This document shows, piece by piece, positions 1-7,039 of a DNA stretch of 64,000 bases. The position numbers and the translations under genes are program-made. The stretch is from the NCBI RefSeq assembly GCF_014203735.1, contig NZ_JACHJQ010000002.1:991224-1055223 (forward strand), read 5' to 3'. The notes beneath the pieces are model-generated. The model was given only the letters and a program-made list of their open reading frames with translations. It was not told where the DNA came from and ran no database searches. How positions within the stretch are numbered: position 1 is the first letter of the stretch; the number at the start of each line of letters is the position of its first letter. Source of the stretch: Actinophytocola algeriensis (lineage in GTDB: Bacteria; Actinomycetota; Actinomycetes; Mycobacteriales; Pseudonocardiaceae).

Positions 1-55
1 TTGGTGCGAATACGGAGAGCAGGCGGTCACTCAAGCTTCCGACAAACTTTGTCAT
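1..55 (-). CDS. 5' end of a short-peptide gene, partial
   Basis: Reading leftward, an ATG at 55-53 follows a strong ribosome binding site (AGGAGG at 66-61, five bases of spacing). The 18 visible codons give MTKFVGSLSDRLLSVFAP before the window edge. The amphipathic start followed by a proline resembles the short uncharacterised peptides common in actinobacteria, but the rest is outside the window and no function can be assigned. It lies about 220 bp downstream of, and co-directional with, the StrR-like regulator gene, and has its own promoter-like sequence. Confidence 0.55.
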   Translation of the reverse strand, partial: MTKFVGSLSDRLLSVFAP

Positions 56-76
56 GAATACCTCCTAAGTGCGGAA

Positions 77-105
77 ACGATAACCGAGCCACCCAAGATG
101 ATCAA
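77..105 (-). promoter_or_regulatory. Candidate sigma-70-type promoter for the short peptide gene
   Basis: On the minus strand TTGATC (105-100) and TATCGT (82-77) are separated by 17 bases, and the ATG follows 22 bases after the -10 element. The surrounding 100-180 stretch is less GC-rich than its neighbourhood, as expected of a promoter. Predicted from sequence only. Confidence 0.4.
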
Positions 106-274
106 GACTTCGACAATCCCGCTTTCGACGCGAAAGCATTCAGTGATTCAACATGTTTCGCCGAGTTCACCTATTAGCAGCAAACTGGGACATGGTCGAG
201 TCCGAAGTGGTCTTCTCCGAAATCGGGACGCTGACGCACACTGGGGACGTTCCCCGGTTGAACACCCGTTGACA

Positions 275-1354
275 TCACGGCGCAGGCGGTTCGTGCCGCC
301 GCTGGCCCGGCAGGCGTTCGCCGGAGCCCTTGGCGACCTCGTCGAGGTGCGCCGCGAACTGCTGCCACGCCAAGGCGAGCTCGTGGGCCCGATCAGCGAG
401 CGACGGCGCCCAGTACGGGGGCACGCTGTCGGACAGGCGCCGCCATCCACCGCCCGCGATGGAATGCGAGCCGAACAGCTGCAGCACGGCGCGGCCCGCT
501 TCTGTGAACCTGAGCGAGGGATCGGCCCTCAGCCTTCGCATCATCGACGCCCACTGCACGTCAGGGACGTCCGGGACAGCGATGCTGTGCACGTGCGCCG
601 GCGGCTCCTCCGCGCGCCGGACGAGGCCGACGACCGGTTCACCATCCCGAACGCTCCCCGGTGGTACCGGCGAGGTTTCGGCGTTGTGGACGTTCACCTC
701 CCGCCGTACGGCGTGGACGGTGCCGACCGAGACACCCGCGGCCCTGGCCACCGTCCGGAGCGAGGCATCGGGATCACGACGGACGATCTCCGCCGCACGC
801 TCCCGGCCGCCGCGCCCGAGCGGACGGGCGTAGCCGTCGCGGCCGACCCTGCTCGTGGCCTCCGGGAGGTGCTCGGCGAGGTCACGCCGAATCCGCCCGA
901 CAGTCTTGTGCGCCAGCCCGGTCACGCCCGCGATCATCCGGTCCGACCAGTGCGAATGCGTCGTCAGCACCCGTTCCGCCGCGGCCTTGCGATCGGCGAG
1001 CGACAGGGGCAGCCCGTGGGCGACGTTCGCCCTGACCTTCTCCACGAAGATCTCGTTCGGCCCACAGTCGAGGAATCGGACCCCGATCGCGCGCTGCCCT
1101 CGCAGCTGGGCGGCTCGGAGCCGGTGCATGCCGTCGATGACGAGCATCGACGGCCAGTGCACCAGGATCGGGGGCAGCGGCTCGTCCGTTTCGGCGAGCC
1201 GCTGGATGTGTTCCTCGTCCTCCCCGTCCAGCCGAGGCGAGTCACCCCGCACGAGATCGCTGATCGACACCATCGAGACGGCGTCGGCGAACTCGGGCCC
1301 GGTGGGGCCCGTCACCGTCGACGATACCGAGCGGGGTCGGGACGGACTGGGCAT
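275..1354 (-). CDS. StrR/NovG-like ParB-domain transcriptional regulator
   Basis: Predicted DNA-binding regulator of about 359 residues. The N-terminal half is a ParB/sulfiredoxin-like domain (VSISDLV start, VIDGMHRLRAAQLRG core). It is followed by a helix-turn-helix region (WSDRMIAGVTGLAHKTVGRIRR) and a second repeat (DASLRTVARAAGVSVGTV). This layout matches the StrR/NovG/Bbr activators of actinomycete antibiotic clusters. An upstream GTG at 1459 keeps the frame open, but it falls inside a repeat that is also found upstream of another gene, so the ATG at 1354 is preferred. That ATG lacks a clear Shine-Dalgarno sequence. No antibiotic genes flank it, so it may be an orphan regulator. Its targets may include itself and the secreted protein gene at 2390, which carries the same upstream element (inference). 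Confidence 0.8.
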   Translation of the reverse strand: MPSPSRPRSVSSTVTGPTGPEFADAVSMVSISDLVRGDSPRLDGEDEEHIQRLAETDEPLPPILVHWPSMLVIDGMHRLRAAQLRGQRAIGVRFLDCGPNEIFVEKVRANVAHGLPLSLADRKAAAERVLTTHSHWSDRMIAGVTGLAHKTVGRIRRDLAEHLPEATSRVGRDGYARPLGRGGRERAAEIVRRDPDASLRTVARAAGVSVGTVHAVRREVNVHNAETSPVPPGSVRDGEPVVGLVRRAEEPPAHVHSIAVPDVPDVQWASMMRRLRADPSLRFTEAGRAVLQLFGSHSIAGGGWRRLSDSVPPYWAPSLADRAHELALAWQQFAAHLDEVAKGSGERLPGQRRHEPPAP

Positions 1355-1441
1355 CGGCAACGATTCTGAACCCACGGCGGCTCCACCATCGTGTCGGCGG
1401 GTCAGGGCCACGAACCTTCCGGACAAACCTGGTGGCAGCCT

Positions 1442-1487
1442 AGGAACCACGACTGACACGGGACTGCCCGTACTCCACCCGTACTCG
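1442..1487 (-). promoter_or_regulatory. Upstream element copy A, shared with 2237-2282
   Basis: Read on the minus strand this contains TACGGGTGGAGTACGGGCAG, then CCGTG, CAGT and GGT blocks. The same succession occurs on the plus strand at 2237-2282. Each copy reads toward the nearest downstream gene (start about 90-110 bp away), as a shared promoter or operator would. GTACGG occurs twice within each copy, 12 bases apart. Confidence 0.55.
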
Positions 1488-1638
1488 CCTTACCCGCTGG
1501 TCAGCCACCGGCCGCGGCTGCCGGTCCGGGACGCGGAGTCGAAGTCGGAGCCGGGATGGCGCCCACCACACCCGGGACGTATCGCTCCACAGTGGACACC
1601 GACTGGACCAGTTGCCGATCGGTCGGCACAATGCCGGG

Positions 1639-2223
1639 ATGCCACCCGACGTCGACGACACCTGGGACCGGATCGAAGCCTGGCTGCGGACCAACGCGCC
1701 CGCCTCCGACGAGCATCTCGGCATACCCGCGCGCAGGGACACGATCCCACCTGTCGCGGCGCTGGTGGACGAGCCGCTGCCCGACGACCTGGTCACGTGG
1801 TGGCGCCGCTCGTGCGGGACGACCAGTTTCCTCGCGGGCCGGCTGCTGACCGGGTTCGCCCCGTACTCGATCGACGAGGCCGTGGAGTGCCGCACGATGA
1901 TGCTGGAGATCGCGGCGTGCGACGACTCGGAACTGGCCGACCTGTCGGCGGAACCCGCGGGCTCCCCGTGCTGGCACTGGTTGCCGATGTGGGTACCCAT
2001 CGCCCACGACACCGGCGGCGACCTTCTGTTCGTCGACCTGCGCTCCGGTCCGGAACGCGGGTGCGTCACGCGGTGGTACGAGACCGAGTTCGCGACGATG
2101 GACCCGACATGGCCCGACGTCGCCACCATGCTCACCGAGATCGCCGACGCCCTCGAACACGGCACGGCGGTGGACGGCGCCCGCCCGAAGGTCCTCGACG
2201 ACGGCGCGCTCGGCTGGGCCTGA
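1639..2223 (+). CDS. SMI1/KNR4-family-like protein
   Basis: About 194 residues with no signal peptide or membrane segment. The WDRIEAWL start, the LVDEPLPDDLVTWWRRSCG segment, then SPCWHWLPMWVPIAHDTGGDLLFVDLRSG fit the SMI1/KNR4 (SUKH) fold: an acidic N-terminal helix, a P-x-D segment, and a loop with conserved D and G before a strand. Family members include immunity proteins to contact-dependent or secreted toxins and general cytosolic proteins. No toxin gene was recognised beside it. An ATG at 1612 is in frame, but the ATG at 1639 begins where the family similarity begins. It sits between the two outward-facing shared elements. Confidence 0.7.
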   Translation: MPPDVDDTWDRIEAWLRTNAPASDEHLGIPARRDTIPPVAALVDEPLPDDLVTWWRRSCGTTSFLAGRLLTGFAPYSIDEAVECRTMMLEIAACDDSELADLSAEPAGSPCWHWLPMWVPIAHDTGGDLLFVDLRSGPERGCVTRWYETEFATMDPTWPDVATMLTEIADALEHGTAVDGARPKVLDDGALGWA

Positions 2224-2236
2224 CCCCGCGGCCGCT

Positions 2237-2282
2237 TCGGATACGGGTGAAGTACGGGCAGCGCCGTGCCAGTGTCGGTACC
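2237..2282 (+). promoter_or_regulatory. Upstream element copy B, shared with 1442-1487
   Basis: It contains TACGGGTGAAGTACGGGCAG, CCGTG, CAGT and GGT blocks on the plus strand, about 108 bp before the ATG of the secreted protein at 2390. It is the inverted counterpart of copy A. The conservation and the orientation toward both flanking genes suggest a common regulator-binding site or promoter. Confidence 0.55.
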
Positions 2283-2389
2283 TATTCTGCTGTGGACGAT
2301 GGACAACCCTGGGTCCTTACAGGACTCGTCGCACGGGTGACCACGTCGACGTGATATCTGCCGGCTCCGGCAATTCAGAAAGGTTCTTC

Positions 2390-2857
2390 ATGAGGCTCAA
2401 GGCTGTGCGCCGGTTCGGTATCGTTGGCGCGGTGGTCGCCGCGGTCGCCGGCGCGCTGATCGTCTTCGTCCCGTCATCGGCGTCCGCGGACAGCGAGTGG
2501 TGGTGCCACGGCACCGCGGTCAAGCGGTGTGCCACCGTTTGGTGGGACGAGACCGACGACACCTACCGGGCACGGGCGAAGATCACCGATGCCGACGGTG
2601 GCGTCGACTACGAGGTTCGGGTCATCGACGTGAAGCTGCAGCGAACCAGCACCAGCGGTGGCTATGTCACGTTGCGCACCAAGGCCGACGGTGACGGTTG
2701 GCACGCCACCGAGGACCTGGCAGGCACCACCACCGTCGACCCGTGCAACTACCCGCGGCAGAGTTACAGCGTGGTCGCGACGTTCTACTGGCGGGGCGCG
2801 TCCGCCGGCCAGGAGACCTGGCGCCCGAACAACGCGTGGGCCCTTCTCTGCGGCTGA
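2390..2857 (+). CDS. Small secreted protein, unknown function
   Basis: 155 residues. The N-terminus MRLKAVRRFGIVGAVVAAVA followed by a hydrophobic run and SASA is a clear Sec signal peptide, with cleavage near residue 34. The mature part is about 120 residues with four cysteines and many tryptophans (WWCHG, VWWDE, FYWRG, ETWRPNNAW), suggesting a compact beta-rich extracellular domain with disulfides. The ATG at 2390 has AGAAAGG six bases upstream; an earlier in-frame GTG at 2351 would precede the signal peptide and is not preferred. I recognise no family. The shared upstream element links it to the StrR-like regulator, and a strong hairpin follows the stop. Confidence 0.75.
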   Translation: MRLKAVRRFGIVGAVVAAVAGALIVFVPSSASADSEWWCHGTAVKRCATVWWDETDDTYRARAKITDADGGVDYEVRVIDVKLQRTSTSGGYVTLRTKADGDGWHATEDLAGTTTVDPCNYPRQSYSVVATFYWRGASAGQETWRPNNAWALLCG

Positions 2858-2867
2858 CCCGCCCAAT

Positions 2868-2903
2868 GCGTCCGTCTCGCACCGAGAGGTGCGGGACGGA
2901 CGC
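2868..2903 (+). terminator. Hairpin after the secreted protein gene
   Basis: 15-bp arms at 2868-2882 and 2889-2903 pair fully (one G-U) around a six-base loop, eleven bases after the stop codon. There is no T-tract, as is common in high-GC actinobacteria. Confidence 0.65.
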
Positions 2904-2947
2904 GTTTCGCCGTACCCGGGTCACGCCGACACCCGTCACACCGAAGG

Positions 2948-3165
2948 TCACCGATCTTCGTGGTTGCCGTGTGCTTCCGCGGAGAGGTCCTGCCAGTCGG
3001 CCCAGGTCTTGAGCCGGGCGGCGTAGGTCTGCTGGATCAGCGGGTAGAAGCCCTGGCCGAAGAGGATCCGCAGCGGCGGGTTGTCGGCGTCGACGATCTT
3101 GAGGAGTGCCTTGGCCGCGGCGGCCGGGTCACCCGCGGGCTGCTTGCCCGTGAGGGCCGCGGCGG
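2948..3165 (-). pseudogene. C-terminal relic of a short-chain dehydrogenase
   Basis: The minus-strand frame reads GDPAAAAKALLKIVDADNPP, then an LRILFG motif and a charged tail. This is the usual last ~60 residues of SDR oxidoreductases that act on NAD(P). The Rossmann glycine motif and the YxxxK active site are absent because the 5' part is missing: the sequence passes directly into a plus-strand fragment of an MmyB-type regulator near 3165. The junction explains why the left arm is an SDR tail and the right arm a regulator tail. The two were probably divergent genes whose heads and shared promoter were lost in one deletion. Confidence 0.65.
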
Positions 3166-3601
3166 AGATGGCGCGACTGCTGGTGGATTTCGACACCCTG
3201 CCGCCATCGCAGCGCAACTCGATGTGGTTGTGCCTGATGCACCCCCGGATGCGCGATTTCTACCTCGACCGCGAACGCATGGTGCGCGAAGGGATCGCCC
3301 ACCTGCGCGCCGCGTGGGCCGCGCACCCGGACGACCGGGCCCTGAGCGGCCTCATCGCCGAGTTCGCCGCCGGCAACCAGGACTTCGCGCGGTTGTGGGG
3401 CGAACAAGACGTCAAGTCAGCGGCCGAGGGCTCAAGATGATGCGGCACCCCGAGGTCGGGGTACTCGCCATGCAGTTCGAGACGCTGCGGCCACTCCAGG
3501 ACCCGGACCAGCTGCTGGTGATCTACCGCGCCGCGAACACGGAAACCCAGTCGGCATTGGACCGGTTGTCGACACGGGCCGCACCGCTTCTCCCCCGCTG
3601 A
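3166..3601 (+). pseudogene. Headless, frameshifted MmyB-type XRE regulator
   Basis: The frame starting near 3174 reads LLVDFDTLPPSQRNSMWLCL, HPRMRDFY, then FAAGNQDFARLWGEQDV. This is the ligand-binding (MmyB-like) C-terminal half of actinobacterial XRE regulators; the N-terminal helix-turn-helix is gone. Near 3431 a single base is missing (GAGGGCTCAAG where GAGGGCCTCAAG would keep the frame), so the final part, MMRHPEVGVLAMQFETL to the stop at 3601, continues in another frame. Truncation plus frameshift make it a dead gene. Confidence 0.7.
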
Positions 3602-3616
3602 CGACGGCACCGCCGC

Positions 3617-4105
3617 TCAGAACGTGCCGAACAACGTCTCCAGCTCGATCCCGACCCCCATGGCGCCGGTGAACCCCGCGGTCCAGCCGCGGGCGCCGTT
3701 GTACTGACCGCTGAACCCGACCTCGCCGAACAGGTAGATGTTCGAGCGGCGCACCGGGTACTTCACCCTGCCCTGCAGGAAGTCCACGATCCAGGCGTGT
3801 TCGGTCGAGTCGTGCCCGAACTGCGCGCCGATGCCCTGTTCGAGGCTGAACTCCAGGTGCGAACCGAACGCCGGCCAGCTTCTTTGGAGCAGCGTCCAGC
3901 CGAACCGCGCCTGCCACGAGAAGCCGGTGGTGTAGGTGATCGAGAAAGCCGGGTCCCGCGGGTTGATCAACCCGAACAGCGGCCGGGGCAACAGGTGGAA
4001 GTCCCCGAAGGCGAACTCGAAGGTCATCGTGCCCTCGAAGCCCTCACTCGTGTCACCTTCGGCGGCGGCCTCGACGGCGATCGGGCCCAGGTCGGTGTCG
4101 GTCAT
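3617..4105 (-). CDS. Beta-barrel-like protein of unknown function
   Basis: 162 residues. The first ~25 are acidic and low-complexity (MTDTDLGPIAVEAAAEGDTS). The rest is a succession of alternating polar/aromatic stretches rich in G, F, W and Y (FAFGDFHLLPRPLFGLI, FSWQARFGWTLLQ, IYLFGEVGFSGQY, WTAGFTGAMGVGIELE), ending in F as outer-membrane barrels do. There is no signal peptide, and the organism type has no classical outer membrane. The ATG at 4105 overlaps the stop of the upstream peptidoglycan-binding gene (ATGA), so the two are translationally coupled. The annotation rests on pattern; no named family is recognised. Confidence 0.65.
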   Translation of the reverse strand: MTDTDLGPIAVEAAAEGDTSEGFEGTMTFEFAFGDFHLLPRPLFGLINPRDPAFSITYTTGFSWQARFGWTLLQRSWPAFGSHLEFSLEQGIGAQFGHDSTEHAWIVDFLQGRVKYPVRRSNIYLFGEVGFSGQYNGARGWTAGFTGAMGVGIELETLFGTF

Positions 4106-4464
4106 GCGTTTCTCCTGGCGTTGCCCGGCAGGTCGTCCAGCTCTTCGAGCGTGTGCTGCTCGTCCGGCGCGGCGACCTGCACCTGCATGGAGACCGCGAT
4201 GTCGGCCGGCATCGCCTCCGACTGCCCGGTTCCCTGCTCGGTGGGAGCGGCGCCACCGAGCAGGGCCGCCCAGGTCGCCTCGTCGCACTGACCGGTGGCG
4301 GGCAGTCCGTGGTGCTGCTGGAGCGTGCTCACCGCGTACTCGGTGGCCGCGCAGTAGGTGCCGTCCTGGAATCCGCTGCCCATCTGGTGGTACGCCAGCA
4401 TCTCCTGCAGGTAGGTCACCCATTCCCCGGTATCGCCCGCACTGAGCGTCGGTTGCTCCGCCAT
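4102..4464 (-). CDS. Small peptidoglycan-binding domain protein
   Basis: About 120 residues. Positions 1-75 carry a PG_binding_1 module: LSAGDTGEWVTYLQEMLAYH, then CAATEYAVSTLQQHHGLPATG and DEATWAALLGG. The C-terminal ~45 residues are a charged linker with no catalytic domain. There is no signal peptide, so how it reaches the wall is unclear. GGAGG lies only one base before the ATG at 4464, unusually close, so the true start could be upstream. Its stop overlaps the next start (4105). Partnership with the barrel-like protein is inferred from this coupling. Confidence 0.7.
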   Translation of the reverse strand: MAEQPTLSAGDTGEWVTYLQEMLAYHQMGSGFQDGTYCAATEYAVSTLQQHHGLPATGQCDEATWAALLGGAAPTEQGTGQSEAMPADIAVSMQVQVAAPDEQHTLEELDDLPGNARRNA

Positions 4465-4592
4465 ACCTCCGTTGTGCCAGCTCGCGCGGTCGTGGGCAAT
4501 CGTCCTTGGGGCACCCCATCGTGCGAACGGAAGTGCCTTCGCGCGCAGGGACACCGACCCGGCGGTGGCCGGTGGCCCGGTCCGGAATGCGG

Positions 4593-4628
4593 ACCGGAGA
4601 TCCCGCCCGAATGGGCAGGATCTCCGGT
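4593..4628 (-). terminator. Strong hairpin between small-gene units
   Basis: 16-base arms (4593-4608 and 4613-4628) pair around a four-base loop, with one mismatch inside the stem. It lies 48 bp beyond the stop of the 86-residue gene and before the start of the peptidoglycan-binding gene, so the latter pair probably has its own promoter. Confidence 0.65.
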
Positions 4629-4675
4629 GTCAAGGAATTTCGGCAGACGCGGCGGGACGTCCGTGCGAGGCGGTC

Positions 4676-4936
4676 TCACTCGCCCGTGGCACGGTCCTTC
4701 CTCATGATCCGCACCGATGGGCCGGGACTGACGTCGAGGCGGTAGTTCTCCGCCACCTCGACGAGGTCCGCGAGGATGTCCCGGTCCGAGGAGACCGACA
4801 CGCTGTCGGGTAGGACGATCTCCGAGGCCGCCTGTCCTGGCGCCATCGACGCGGGGAGCGTCGGCGGGGCGCCGTCCGGGCAGCCGACGATGCGCGCGAT
4901 GTTTCCTTCTGTGTCGTGCACGGCGAAGAACCTCAT
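4676..4936 (-). CDS. Hypothetical 86-residue protein
   Basis: It starts MRFFAVHDTEGNIARIVGCP and has a middle segment LPDSVSVSSDRDILADLVEV, with a basic end. The beginning resembles small actinobacterial proteins in which a beta hairpin of the form V-x-D-x-G-N-I starts the fold. GGAG lies five bases before the ATG. It follows the 95-residue gene by 11 bp in the same direction, so the two are probably co-transcribed. No function is assigned. Confidence 0.6.
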   Translation of the reverse strand: MRFFAVHDTEGNIARIVGCPDGAPPTLPASMAPGQAASEIVLPDSVSVSSDRDILADLVEVAENYRLDVSPGPSVRIMRKDRATGE

Positions 4937-4947
4937 GACTCTCCGTT

Positions 4948-5235
4948 CTAAGCCCCGATCGTGGTCACCCATATCATGTAAGCCGCGACATGGGTCGTAT
5001 GGACGTTCTTGATGACGTATTCCGCGTAGTGCTGGCCGAACTCGTTGACCGTCATCTGTACGAAGGTCACCGCCAGCGCCTGCGTGTACTGCGCCCCCGG
5101 GCCGATCCACGCGTGCGCCATGACCTGTACCGTCCCCCCGAACGACGCGGGCAGGGGCCCGGTCCACCAGGACTGCTCCTGTTGCGGCGCCAGCGCTCCC
5201 CCTTGGGGGTAACCCCAGACATTGATGTTCGCCAC
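4948..5235 (-). CDS. Hypothetical 95-residue protein
   Basis: The start chosen is GTG at 5235, because AGGAGG sits eight bases upstream; an in-frame GTG at 5244 overlaps that site. The product begins (M)ANINVWGYPQGGALAPQQEQ. It is aromatic and amide-rich (SWWTGPLPASFGGTVQVMAH, AWIGPGAQYTQALAVTFVQM), suggesting a small beta-sandwich. It lacks a signal peptide and cysteines. It is first in a two-gene unit with the 86-residue gene. Function is unknown. Confidence 0.6.
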   Translation of the reverse strand: MANINVWGYPQGGALAPQQEQSWWTGPLPASFGGTVQVMAHAWIGPGAQYTQALAVTFVQMTVNEFGQHYAEYVIKNVHTTHVAAYMIWVTTIGA

Positions 5236-5345
5236 GTGTTCCACCTCCTCATGTGCGCGAACACATCATTCTCCGCGCGGGATTCCACAGTGGACACGTC
5301 CGGTGGCACGTCCGTTGGGGCAGGGGTGGACGGTCCAAGTGGACA

Positions 5346-5381
5346 CGCGGAGGCGCCCGAAAGGATCCGGACGCCTCCGCG
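5346..5381 (-). terminator. Hairpin after the 415-residue secreted protein gene
   Basis: CGCGGAGGCG (5346-5355) and CGCCTCCGCG (5372-5381) form a perfect 10-bp stem just beyond the stop at 5396 on the minus strand. Confidence 0.6.
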
Positions 5382-5395
5382 CGGTACCGCACAGG

Positions 5396-6643
5396 TCAGG
5401 GGTTGACCTGCCAGTGCACGTTGACCTTGTAGCTGCCACCGTGCCCGTTGAAGGTGAACGTGCCCGTCGGGAGGCGGAAGTTCGTCCAGCCGTAGTCCGC
5501 CGCGTTCTTGTACATCCACTCGTACCGGTTCGGCAGGTACACGTAGTGCGTGCCCGGGTCGAACAGGTCGTCCTGGAACAGCTCGAACAGCCAGTCGAAG
5601 AACACACCGACGAGCCACGCGACCGCCTTGCCGATGGCTTCGGCGAGCGCGGCGCCGAGGTAGCCGGTGAGGACACCGGCGATGGCCTTCTCGATCACCG
5701 CAAGCACGTCGTTCTTGACCTTGGCCCACACGGTGTTGATCGCGTCGGCGAACCCGGAGCCGTCCTTCTCCGCGAGCATCACGACAGTGCTGTAGGTCCT
5801 CGGCCAGGCCCCCGCGCCGGTGAGGTCGAACCGGTGGAAGAGCTTGCCGGGGTCGGCGTAGACCTTGACCTCGTCGTCGTCGAAGTCGTCGCGGACCATG
5901 AACTGCCCGACCTTCGTCGTCACACCGTTGTGGCCGACGGCGACCCCGCCCATCGCGATCTCGTCGTCACCCGGCCACTCCGGGTTGGTCTCGTCCGCGC
6001 ACTTCACCCGCTCGATCCGGTAGTCGAGGCTGGTGAGCGTGGGGATCCACAGGTGCGCCGGGATCTGGTACTTCCGCGCCATGTCCATGGCGGCGGCCTC
6101 TTCGGCCCGGTGGACCGCCTCGATCCGGGCCGCCCGGTCGGTGAGCCTGTTCTTGAGCGCCACCCGGTCGAACGGCACGGTGTCCGGGGTGAACACGCCG
6201 GAGAAGCCCAGCTGGGCGTACTTCGCGGGCTCGATGGCGCCGTGCCTGCCGAACTCGCGCTTGCGGACCGCCGGGTCGGCGATCATCTGGCGGGCGGCCT
6301 CGGCGGCGGACTTCTGCCGGTCGGCGGGCATCGACAGGATGCCCGTGCGCAGGTCCTCCTCGATGCTGCCGGCGGGGTACGACGTGGACGGGTCGGCGGC
6401 GACCACGGCCATCGAGTACTTCAGCGCGTAGTCGGCGTCCTGCATGATCGACGCGATCTCGGGATCGGACCTCAGGTCACCCGGCGTCGGCGGGGGCGGG
6501 TACTCCGGGTCCTCGACCGCGACCCGGGGCTGCTGGGCAGTGGCGACGGCCTGTGCGGGGACCAGGGCCGCCGCGACCGCCACGACCGCGACCAGTGGCA
6601 GCCCGTAGCGACGTAGACCGCCGGCACGTGAGCGTGTGCGCAT
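5396..6643 (-). CDS. Large secreted protein with amphipathic helix, unknown
   Basis: 415 residues. A Sec signal peptide is clear (MRTRSRAGGLRRYGLPLVAV, alanine-rich h-region, AQAVATA cleavage region near 35). The mature N-terminal half is helical and charged, with no recognisable enzyme motif. Around residues 310-350 there is a glycine-spaced amphipathic segment (VIEKAIAGVLTGYLGAALAE, then AIGKAVAWLVGVFFDWLFEL) such as occurs in membrane-inserting or pore-forming proteins. The C-terminus is aromatic and beta-rich (YEWMYKNAADYGWTNFRL). AGGAAGG precedes the ATG. A toxin or cell-surface role is possible but not shown. Confidence 0.65.
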   Translation of the reverse strand: MRTRSRAGGLRRYGLPLVAVVAVAAALVPAQAVATAQQPRVAVEDPEYPPPPTPGDLRSDPEIASIMQDADYALKYSMAVVAADPSTSYPAGSIEEDLRTGILSMPADRQKSAAEAARQMIADPAVRKREFGRHGAIEPAKYAQLGFSGVFTPDTVPFDRVALKNRLTDRAARIEAVHRAEEAAAMDMARKYQIPAHLWIPTLTSLDYRIERVKCADETNPEWPGDDEIAMGGVAVGHNGVTTKVGQFMVRDDFDDDEVKVYADPGKLFHRFDLTGAGAWPRTYSTVVMLAEKDGSGFADAINTVWAKVKNDVLAVIEKAIAGVLTGYLGAALAEAIGKAVAWLVGVFFDWLFELFQDDLFDPGTHYVYLPNRYEWMYKNAADYGWTNFRLPTGTFTFNGHGGSYKVNVHWQVNP

Positions 6644-6788
6644 GGATTCGTCCTTCCTGACGTGGCCGGCACCACCTGTCCGCCGGTCCGCTGGAAGGTC
6701 TACGGACCGGCGGTTGCCGGGCGGCTGTGGCGTGGTTGCCGGGTGGCTGTGGCCCTGGAAGGAGTGGTGCTGGTGGTGGTTCCGACGT

Positions 6789-6937
6789 AGTCCTCATGAC
6801 GACCTTCCCGATGGCGGCCCCGCCGAGGTAGTGGCGGAACGCCTCTGGTGCGTCGTCGAAGGGGAAGGTCCGGTCCAGGACCGGCCGTATCCGGTGGGCG
6901 CGCACACGCTCGGCGCGCCGCTGGACGTCGGCGCGTC
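6789..6937 (-). pseudogene. C-terminal relic of a zinc-type alcohol dehydrogenase
   Basis: The minus-strand frame reads RIRPVLDRTFPFDDAPEAFR, then HYLGGAAIGKVVMRT. This is the usual C-terminal strand-helix-strand of MDR-family quinone/alcohol dehydrogenases, where GK(V/I)V ends the fold. Nothing upstream in this frame resembles the catalytic or Rossmann domains, and the frame runs on past the natural end. The remaining bases of 6644-7039 show no other supported gene. Confidence 0.5.
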
Positions 6938-7039
6938 CGACCTCGCACGAAACCTTCCTCCCCGCCGACGAGGACAGCGCCGCCCTGCTCCGCGAGCTGG
7001 CGGCCACCCGGCCCGAGGTGCCGGACCGGGTGGGACCGC

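Noticed and set aside
1355-1459. GTG at 1459 as the start of the StrR-like regulator
   Set aside because: It lies within the upstream element that is shared with another gene; the ATG at 1354 fits better, although its Shine-Dalgarno is poor.
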